A stretch of 7,346 nucleotides of DNA from Clostridia bacterium (GTDB lineage: Bacteria > Bacillota_A > Clostridia > Lachnospirales > Cellulosilyticaceae). How positions within the stretch are numbered: the first letter of the stretch is position 1; each line of letters starts with the position of its first letter. The notes beneath the pieces were generated by a model, which was given only the letters and a program-made list of their open reading frames with translations, did not search any database and was not told the DNA's origin. Made by a program: the position numbers and the translations under genes. The stretch lies in NCBI GenBank assembly GCA_029239935.1, contig JARBTY010000156.1, positions 1 to 7,346 on the forward strand, written 5' to 3'. Shown here one piece after another: positions 1 to 4,460 of this stretch.

Positions 1-42
1 CTGAATATATTAAAGTACATTATTCTAAATCAAAAAGAACTT

Positions 43-414
43 CTATAAAGTGGAAGTCTCTATACCTTTTTCAATGAAATAGGACTGTATTTCATCACAA
101 GCAATTTCGCAAATAGAAAAGTATTTAGGCCATAGTAAGGCTATTTTATCTAAGTCTTCACTTTTAAAAAGATTATTAATTTCTGTAGAGAGTGAATAAA
201 CATCAAGAATTCTGTAGTTCCCAGTGATACCTTTTATATTATGAACAATCCTTTTTTGAGTTTCTATATCATGCTGAGCAACACAAGCTTTTAATTTAAG
301 TGTTTCGGAATTAATTTCACTAACTAGTTCATGATACAATTCTGAGGCATCTACTAAAGAGAAACCCAATTCTTTTGAAAAACCTTCAATATCATATTTG
401 CAGTTTGGTGTCAT
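43..414 (-). CDS. Stand-alone histidine phosphotransfer (HPt) domain protein
   Basis: The product is about 123 residues, soluble, mostly helical and rich in Glu, Lys and Leu, with no signal peptide or membrane segment. The motif IVHNIKGITGN near residues 56-66 matches the HPt phosphorylation site (HxxKG), with His58 the predicted phosphoacceptor. A following LSTEINNLFKSED helix fits the rest of the four-helix bundle. HPt proteins relay phosphate between receiver domains, or between a hybrid kinase and a response regulator. No kinase or receiver domain is fused. Start choice: a TTG at 421-423 would extend the protein by three residues but sits almost on top of the AAAGGA ribosome site, so the ATG at 412-414, about 10 bases downstream of it, is preferred. 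The gene is divergent from cbiM and reads out toward the left edge, so any partner on that side is not visible. The HPt assignment is firm; the pathway is unknown. Confidence 0.82.
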   Translation of the reverse strand: MTPNCKYDIEGFSKELGFSLVDASELYHELVSEINSETLKLKACVAQHDIETQKRIVHNIKGITGNYRILDVYSLSTEINNLFKSEDLDKIALLWPKYFSICEIACDEIQSYFIEKGIETSTL

Positions 415-472
415 ATGTTTCAAATCCTTTCTATAAATAAATAGAAGACAGTAGTGGAAGTAGTTACTCTAT

Positions 473-481
473 ATAATATCA
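473..481 (-). promoter_or_regulatory. Possible extended -10 promoter of the HPt gene
   Basis: On the minus strand the sequence reads TGATATTAT, an extended -10 element (TGn followed by TATTAT), about 60 bases upstream of the HPt start. No good -35 hexamer is visible at 16-18 bases, which is acceptable for an extended -10 but leaves the call weak, because this AT-rich stretch can produce such matches by chance. Confidence 0.3.
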
Positions 482-574
482 TAGTTTAGAGAGTTTCCAT
501 ATAAAAAATATCAAAGGAATTGATGATTAAATATAATAAAATATTATAAAATTTAGTACATTTTTACGGGGCGA

Positions 575-597
575 CGCTTAAGCGCTTGCTTAAGCAA
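575..597. repeat. Two adjacent perfect palindromes sharing GCTTAAGC, operator-like
   Basis: Two perfect palindromes lie side by side: CGCTTAAGCG at 575-584 and TTGCTTAAGCAA at 586-597. Both contain the same 8-base core GCTTAAGC, and their centres are 12 bp apart. The second one contains the -35 hexamer of the cbiM-operon promoter. This geometry suits binding of a dimeric repressor. Alternatively the two cores can pair with each other as one hairpin with a GCTT loop, but no T-tract follows on the plus strand, so a terminator is unlikely. The operator role is inferred; the repeats are directly visible. Confidence 0.55.
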
Positions 598-614
598 AAT
601 AAATACCGTATACT
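586..614 (+). promoter_or_regulatory. Sigma-A type promoter for the riboswitch and cbiMNQO operon
   Basis: The -35 TTGCTT (586-591) and -10 TATACT (609-614) are separated by exactly 17 bases, close to the housekeeping consensus TTGACA/TATAAT. Transcription would start near base 621, roughly 20 bases before the riboswitch core, which is the expected arrangement for a riboswitch leader. The -35 box lies within a perfect palindrome. Confidence 0.65.
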
Positions 615-635
615 AAATATGGAAAATTTAATATA

Positions 636-812
636 ACAGAGATAGGTTTTATGTTTATGGAATAAACATAGATTAAAAGGGAAGATGGGTGTAAATCCCA
701 CGCGGTCGCGCCGCTGTAAAAGAAGAGTCCTTACTGTATGCCACTGGGAAACTGGGAAGGTGGTAAGGATGATGACGCTTGAGCCAGAATAACTGCCTGT
801 TTTAACACTGTT
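636..812 (+). ncRNA. Cobalamin (B12) riboswitch
   Basis: The leader carries the conserved blocks of the cobalamin aptamer in the right order: AAAGGGAAGATGGGTGTAAA at about 675-694, the GCGG...CCGCTGTAA segment at about 702-721, GCCACTGGGAAACTGGGAAG at about 740-759, GATGATGACGC at about 768-778, and the B12 box AGCCAGAATAACTGCC at 782-797. The outer boundaries are approximate because the closing P1 helix is weak. Cobalamin riboswitches bind adenosylcobalamin or related corrinoids and usually switch off B12 synthesis or cobalt/B12 uptake genes. The position upstream of a cobalt importer and of a terminator-like hairpin supports transcriptional off-control by B12. Confidence 0.95.
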
Positions 813-881
813 AACTCTACGAACGATGGAGGGTGGTTTGGATGCATAAAATGTATATAAGACATACATATGGATTCTCAT

Positions 882-920
882 AACCTCTTGACTTTATAGC
901 AAGGGGTTTAAATTATTTTT
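882..920 (+). terminator. Riboswitch-controlled intrinsic terminator upstream of cbiM
   Basis: AACCTCTTG (882-890) pairs with CAAGGGGTT (900-908) over nine pairs, one of them G-U, around a 9-base loop. A T-rich stretch ending in five Ts follows (909-920). The hairpin sits between the B12 riboswitch and the cbiM ribosome site, as expected for the expression platform of a transcription-terminating riboswitch. The U-tract is interrupted by As, so it may be moderately efficient. I could not identify a convincing antiterminator helix. Confidence 0.65.
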
Positions 921-951
921 AAGGTAAAAATATTTTATATGAGGTGAGTGT

Positions 952-1692
952 ATGTCTAAAAAACATCAATTTTTATTAGGAATTTTATTAATGCTGGTGA
1001 TCTATCCGCAGACCACTTTTGGGATGCATATTATGGAAGGTTTTTTGTCTGCAGGCTGGAGTATTGCATGGGGAGTGCTTGTGATTCCTTTTATACTTAT
1101 GGGATTTTTCTCTATACAAAAAACTGTAAATGAAAATCCAAGAATTAAGTTATTACTGGCTATGGCAGGAGCTTTTGCTTTTGTGCTTTCTGCAATGAAG
1201 ATTCCTTCTGTAACTGGTAGCTGCTCACATCCTACAGGGGTGGGTCTTGGTGCTATCCTTTTTGGTCCCACGACTATGAGTGTTTTGGGATTAATTGTAC
1301 TACTTTTTCAGGCATTACTGCTTGCTCATGGGGGGCTTACAACATTAGGAGCCAATACCTTTTCAATGGCAGTAGTAGGGCCAATTGTTTCTTATGTAGT
1401 TTATAAAGGGGTTAGAAAAGCTAATGGCCCTCAGTGGCTCGCGGTATTTTTGGGAGCAGCTTTAGGCGATTTATTGACCTATATGACAACATCAGTACAG
1501 CTTGCCCTGGCATTTCCGTCAGAGACTGGAGGCATTATGGCTTCTTTGGGTAAATTTATGAGTATATTCGCTGTTACACAGGTGCCGTTGGCTATTAGTG
1601 AAGGTTTGTTAACAGTATTGATATTTAATGCTATTGCGGCATACAGCAAAGAAGATCTTAAATTCTTAAAAATATTGAGTAAGGAGGCGTAA
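952..1692 (+). CDS. cbiM: Cobalt ECF transporter substrate-capture protein CbiM
   Basis: CbiM is the membrane component that binds Co2+ in CbiMNQO importers. The 246-residue protein starts with a signal-like segment (residues 1-24, KK then a hydrophobic core) ending just before MHIMEGF at 25-31. In this family the mature N-terminus begins Met-His, and the His at position 2 (His26 here) helps chelate the metal. Other family hallmarks are [11 protein letters not shown] (about residues 90-100) and [18 protein letters not shown] (about 122-139), with several further hydrophobic helices. Length is normal for a signal-bearing CbiM. The start ATG has a GAGGTGA ribosome site (941-947). It is first in a four-gene operon under a B12 riboswitch. 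CbiN rather than a NikN-like partner, together with the riboswitch, favours cobalt over nickel. Confidence 0.95.
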   Translation: MSKKHQFLLGILLMLVIYPQTTFGMHIMEGFLSAGWSIAWGVLVIPFILMGFFSIQKTVNENPRIKLLLAMAGAFAFVLSAMKIPSVTGSCSHPTGVGLGAILFGPTTMSVLGLIVLLFQALLLAHGGLTTLGANTFSMAVVGPIVSYVVYKGVRKANGPQWLAVFLGAALGDLLTYMTTSVQLALAFPSETGGIMASLGKFMSIFAVTQVPLAISEGLLTVLIFNAIAAYSKEDLKFLKILSKEA

Positions 1693-1694
1693 AG

Positions 1695-1997
1695 ATGAGT
1701 AAGGGAACTAAAACAAACTTATTATTAATAGGCCTTGTTGTTATTTTAGCTATTGTTCCGCTTTTCATGAACAAGGATGCGGAGTTTGGAGGAGCTGATG
1801 GAGAGGCAGAAGTCGCTATTGGTGAAATCAATGAAAGCTATGAACCTTGGTTTTCATCTATATGGGAGCCGCCAAGCGGTGAAATTGAAAGCTTATTGTT
1901 TGCACTTCAGGCAGCTATAGGAGCTGGTATTATTGGGTATGGAATAGGCTCTATGAAAGAGCGAAACAGAAAGGAAAAAGATAATAAAGCATGCTGA
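1695..1997 (+). CDS. cbiN: Cobalt transport accessory protein CbiN
   Basis: CbiN is a small membrane protein that works with CbiM in cobalt loading. The 100-residue product has an N-terminal transmembrane helix (about residues 8-24), an extracytoplasmic loop rich in acidic residues with the typical ESYEPWFSSIWEPPSGEIESLLFALQ-type region (about 47-72, containing YEPWF and WEPPSGEIE), a second transmembrane helix (about 66-86) and a charged cytoplasmic tail. Length and two-helix layout are typical. The gene begins two bases after cbiM stops, and its AAGGAGG ribosome site lies inside the cbiM 3' end. Its own 3' end overlaps cbiQ. Tight packing indicates one transcript and probably translational coupling. 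Confidence 0.94.
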   Translation: MSKGTKTNLLLIGLVVILAIVPLFMNKDAEFGGADGEAEVAIGEINESYEPWFSSIWEPPSGEIESLLFALQAAIGAGIIGYGIGSMKERNRKEKDNKAC

Positions 1998-2767
1998 ATA
2001 TAGATAAGTATGCCTATTCTTCGGCTTTAAGGAAAAAAGATCCAATGGAAAAGCTGACTTTTGCACTTACAACATTAGGTGTATGTCTATGGGCCAGTTC
2101 GATACCTATTTCTGTAGCTATCTTGATAATCATGACAATGGCGACGGTAAAAAAAGGACAAATACCTTTTAAGTTTTATCTAAAATTAATGCTTATACCT
2201 ATTTCTTTTTTGATAATAGGGGTATTCACTATTGCTTTTGAGATATCAGCTGCAAGGGAATCGTTTATCGCAGCACTATTTATATTTAATAGATACATAG
2301 GACTGTCAAAGACAGGTCTTGTAACAGCAGGGGTGATTTTTTTTAAAGCTATGGGATCTGTGGCATGTTTATATTATTTATCACTTAATACACCCATGGT
2401 GGCGCTTTTATCAGCCCTTAGAAAATGGAAATGTCCTAAGCTCATGGTGGAACTGATGAGTCTTATTTATCGTTTTATTTTTGTACTTATGGAAACCGCA
2501 GAGGCAATGTATACAGCCCAAAGTTCCAGACTGGGTTATGTAAAGCTTTCATCGGGTTATCGTTCTATGGGGATGCTTTTATCTACACTTTTTATCCGCG
2601 CTTACAAGAAATCGGATGAACTTTATACAGCACTAGAGGCAAGAGGGTATGATGGAGAGCTTAATGTAGTAGAAGAATCTTATGAAAGCTCTTTAAAAAG
2701 TTATTTTATCATAGCAGGCATCAATAGTTTGCTGATTATAGCTGCGCTGCTCATGAGACGTTTATAG
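1991..2767 (+). CDS. cbiQ: ECF transporter coupling membrane protein CbiQ (T component)
   Basis: CbiQ is the T component, which connects the metal-binding CbiM/CbiN to the ATPase in the inner membrane. The 258-residue product has several hydrophobic helices (about residues 22-50, 62-85, 110-130 and 155-172, and a C-terminal one at about 236-255). Two conserved cytoplasmic Arg-containing motifs occur: SSRLGY (178-183) and ARGYDG (217-222). In this family such motifs lie at the ends of the coupling helices that dock onto the ATPase. The ATG overlaps the end of cbiN by seven bases (1991-1997) and there is no strong ribosome site at normal spacing (an AAAGGA lies about 16 bases upstream), so translation is probably coupled to cbiN. 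Confidence 0.94.
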   Translation: MLNIDKYAYSSALRKKDPMEKLTFALTTLGVCLWASSIPISVAILIIMTMATVKKGQIPFKFYLKLMLIPISFLIIGVFTIAFEISAARESFIAALFIFNRYIGLSKTGLVTAGVIFFKAMGSVACLYYLSLNTPMVALLSALRKWKCPKLMVELMSLIYRFIFVLMETAEAMYTAQSSRLGYVKLSSGYRSMGMLLSTLFIRAYKKSDELYTALEARGYDGELNVVEESYESSLKSYFIIAGINSLLIIAALLMRRL

Positions 2768-2780
2768 GAGGTCAGCACTG

Positions 2781-3626
2781 ATGAGTGGAAATATACTGGA
2801 AGCTAAGGGTTTGTATTATACATATGCTGATGGTACCAAGGCTTTAGAAAATTTAGATATTACCATAAAAAAAGGAAAAGTAACAGCCTTGTTAGGAGGA
2901 AATGGAGCTGGAAAATCAACTCTTTTTCTAAATCTTAATGGCATTTTAAAACCCTCATCAGGAGAAATTCTTTATCAGGGAAAGGTAATAGATTATTCGC
3001 GTAAGGGCTTGAAGTCCCTGCGTAAAGCAATAGGACTTGTTTTTCAAGATCCAGACACTCAGCTATTTTCTGCCAGTGTGTATCAGGATGTTTCATTTGG
3101 TCCGATTAATCTTGGACTTGAGGAAGAAGAAATCCGGCATAGGGTTAGAAGAGCTTTAGAAAGAACAGGAATGTTTGAGTTACAGCATAAACCGACTCAC
3201 TGTTTAAGTTTTGGTCAAAAAAAGAGGGTAGCTATTGCAGGTATTCTTGCAATGGAGCCAGAAGTTGTTATTTTGGATGAACCTACTGCAGGACTCGACC
3301 CCATGGGAGTCAGTGAAATTATGAAGCTGTTAACAGAAATGAAGGAGCAGATGGGTATATCTATTATAATAGCTACGCATGATATTGATATTGTGCCGCT
3401 TTATTGTGATGATGTTTATGTAATGGACAAAGGTAAAATAATCTTAAAGGGTACACCGAAACAGATTTTTAAAGAAGCAGAGATATTGCGTAGTGTACAT
3501 TTAAGACTGCCACGGGTTGCACATTTGATGGAGATTTTACAAAAAGAAGATAAATTTGAATTTGAAGACAGTGCTGCAACTATTTCAGAGGCACGTAAGC
3601 TATTAAAAAGATACTTAGGTAAATAA
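2781..3626 (+). CDS. cbiO: Cobalt ECF transporter ATPase CbiO
   Basis: This 281-residue ABC ATPase powers the cobalt importer from the cytoplasmic face. All catalytic motifs are intact: Walker A GGNGAGKST (39-47), Q-loop FQDPDTQLF (Gln89), the CbiO-type signature LSFGQKKRVAIAG (from 142), Walker B VVILDEP with Asp166 and Glu167, and the H-loop ATHD with His200. The LSFGQ form in place of LSGGQ is common in CbiO and EcfA-type proteins. A short C-terminal extension follows the ATPase core, as is usual. An AGGAGGT ribosome site (2766-2772) precedes the ATG. As only one ATPase gene is present, a CbiO homodimer is expected. The last codons form the left arm of the operon terminator. Confidence 0.96.
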   Translation: MSGNILEAKGLYYTYADGTKALENLDITIKKGKVTALLGGNGAGKSTLFLNLNGILKPSSGEILYQGKVIDYSRKGLKSLRKAIGLVFQDPDTQLFSASVYQDVSFGPINLGLEEEEIRHRVRRALERTGMFELQHKPTHCLSFGQKKRVAIAGILAMEPEVVILDEPTAGLDPMGVSEIMKLLTEMKEQMGISIIIATHDIDIVPLYCDDVYVMDKGKIILKGTPKQIFKEAEILRSVHLRLPRVAHLMEILQKEDKFEFEDSAATISEARKLLKRYLGK

Positions 3627-3647
3627 TAAAACCTAAGTATCTTTTTT
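3605..3647 (+). terminator. Strong intrinsic terminator of cbiMNQO
   Basis: AAGATACTTAGGT (3608-3620) pairs perfectly with ACCTAAGTATCTT (3631-3643) across a 10-base loop, followed by a run of Ts to 3648. The stem can extend into the flanking A and T runs. The left arm is coding sequence and the cbiO stop codon falls in the loop. The A-run on the left would make it work in the opposite direction too, but no converging gene is seen. Confidence 0.9.
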
Positions 3648-3673
3648 TATGCATATTTTAAGTTTATAAACGA

Positions 3674-3714
3674 TGCTATTAGCATTTTGAATCTAAAAAC
3701 TTGTGCTGGAAGCA
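3674..3714. repeat. Two short inverted repeats, TGCT-N3-AGCA, 30 bp apart
   Basis: TGCTATTAGCA (3674-3684) and TGCTGGAAGCA (3704-3714) share the same arms with different 3-base centres, and the second extends to GTGCT/AGCAC. Their starts are exactly 30 bp apart, about three helical turns. They lie in the untranslated gap after the cbiO terminator and upstream of the small ORF. They could be paired protein-binding sites or small RNA hairpins. The arms are short enough for chance to be a real alternative. Confidence 0.3.
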
Positions 3715-3810
3715 CATCATTTGGTGACTAAAAGGACTATAAGAAGCAGAAAAAAAACAATAGAATGGAGGTATAAGTGTATTCGAATAATACCTAGAGG
3801 GGTGAGAGTT

Positions 3811-3927
3811 ATGTTAAATAAATTAATTAGCCGTTTATCTATTGATACAGTTTGTAAAATGTACAAAATTTCAAAAATAGGTTTTAAATTTCATAATGGT
3901 AGAGGATCTATCTTTATAGAAATGTGA
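3811..3927 (+). CDS. Small unrecognised protein, 38 residues
   Basis: I do not recognise this gene. The reading frame from the ATG at 3811 encodes 38 residues beginning MLNKLISRLSIDTV and ending GRGSIFIEM, preceded by a good ribosome site (GAGGGGTGAG, about 3797-3806). The same frame is open upstream to a GTG at 3703, which would give 74 residues, but that GTG has no ribosome site and the added segment is very basic and looks non-coding. The product has an amphipathic N-terminal half, one Cys (residue 15) and several Lys, with no clear transmembrane helix. It sits on the same strand as cheY, 117 bases before its start, with no terminator seen between them, so it could be cotranscribed. Coding status rests on start context alone. 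Confidence 0.45.
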   Translation: MLNKLISRLSIDTVCKMYKISKIGFKFHNGRGSIFIEM

Positions 3928-4011
3928 GGAGTGAAAAATAAGGTGCTTTTTGCATCAAAGGTAATGACTTATGGAACTTTATCTTAAATGTTAAATTATC
4001 TACAATAAAGA

Positions 4012-4017
4012 TATGAT
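4012..4017 (+). promoter_or_regulatory. Possible -10 element upstream of cheY
   Basis: TATGAT at 4012-4017 is one base from the -10 consensus and lies about 28 bases before the cheY start. The best upstream match at 16 bases is GTTAAA (3990-3995), which is a poor -35. I looked for a motility sigma factor promoter (TAAA with a GCCGATAA-like element at about 15 bases) and found none at acceptable spacing. A TSS here would leave a very short leader. Confidence 0.3.
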
Positions 4018-4030
4018 AAAAATGATGTGT

Positions 4031-4037
4031 AGGGAGT
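4031..4037 (+). promoter_or_regulatory. Ribosome binding site that fixes the cheY start
   Basis: AGGGAGT here is 7-8 bases from the GTG at 4045, normal spacing. An in-frame GTG at 4036 overlaps this site and so cannot use it. The shorter start also begins the protein at MKTVLIVDD, the usual beginning of CheY proteins. Confidence 0.7.
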
Positions 4038-4044
4038 GAAAAAA

Positions 4045-4401
4045 GTGAAGACAGTATTAATCGTTGACGATGCGGCATTTATGAGGATGTCATTAAAGAT
4101 AACTTTAGAAAAAATTGGATTTAAAGTTATTGGAGAAGCTGCTACGGGAATAGAGGCTATCAGTTTATACAAGCAGATGAAGCCTGATATTGTAACAATG
4201 GATATTACAATGCCAGAGCTAAGCGGAATAGAGGCACTCAAAATGATAAAAAAGATAGATAAAGAAGCTAAGGTCATTATCATTTCAGCATTGGGGCAGG
4301 AAGTTATGATTAGAGAAGCTGTCATGGCAGGAGCGATGACATTTATCGTAAAGCCATTCAAAGAAGAAAGTATTATACAGTCACTTGCTAAAATAATATA
4401 A
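4045..4401 (+). CDS. cheY: Chemotaxis response regulator CheY
   Basis: CheY is a single-domain receiver that, once phosphorylated by CheA, changes flagellar motor behaviour. The 118-residue protein has the acidic pocket Asp8-Asp9 (VDDAAFMR), the phosphoacceptor Asp53 (TMDITMPELSG), Ser81 at the switch Thr/Ser position (IISAL), Phe100 in place of the switch tyrosine, and the invariant Lys103 (VKPF). No output domain follows. The VDDAAFMRM N-terminus resembles CheY of Firmicutes and Thermotoga. The GTG start at 4045 is chosen over the GTG at 4036 for ribosome-site spacing. cheA begins about 60 bases downstream, supporting the chemotaxis assignment over a generic receiver. A single-domain regulator of another phosphorelay remains possible, for example one fed by the HPt protein. 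Confidence 0.92.
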   Translation: MKTVLIVDDAAFMRMSLKITLEKIGFKVIGEAATGIEAISLYKQMKPDIVTMDITMPELSGIEALKMIKKIDKEAKVIIISALGQEVMIREAVMAGAMTFIVKPFKEESIIQSLAKII

Positions 4402-4447
4402 GGAGTTAAAGAGAATCAATAAGAAATTAAGCTATGACTAGAGGGTC

Positions 4448-4453
4448 GGTGAT
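4448..4453 (+). promoter_or_regulatory. Ribosome binding site supporting an internal cheA start
   Basis: GGTGAT matches the part of the ribosome-binding consensus complementary to the 16S 3' end (AGGAGGTGAT) and ends seven bases before the ATG at 4461. The upstream in-frame ATG at 4434 has no such site at normal range; the nearest AGGAG is about 30 bases away, at 4401-4405. Confidence 0.5.
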
Positions 4454-4460
4454 ATCACAG

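Noticed and set aside
564..881. Minus-strand open frame of 105 codons opposite the cbiM leader
   Set aside because: It lies exactly antisense to the riboswitch and has an implausible composition; the plus-strand RNA structure explains the conservation-like pattern.
952..3626. Possibility that the importer is nickel-specific rather than for cobalt
   Set aside because: The CbiN-type partner and the B12 riboswitch both indicate cobalt; no NikN/NikL-like protein or nickel regulator site was seen.
3703..3810. Upstream extension of the small ORF from a GTG at 3703, giving 74 residues
   Set aside because: There is no ribosome site before the GTG, the segment is strongly basic and crosses one of the inverted repeats; the ATG at 3811 has a much better context.
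3942..3986. GTG-started 14-codon frame with an upstream GGAG, between the small ORF and cheY
   Set aside because: It is too short, ribosome-site spacing is long, and nothing about the peptide suggests coding.
3640..4030. Possible c-di-GMP riboswitch ahead of the chemotaxis genes
   Set aside because: I compared the gap with the remembered conserved cores of both c-di-GMP riboswitch classes and found no match; only short hairpins are present.
3996..4361. Minus-strand open frame of 121 codons opposite cheY
   Set aside because: It is the antisense shadow of a clearly recognised cheY, with a Ser/Ile-rich product of no recognisable family.
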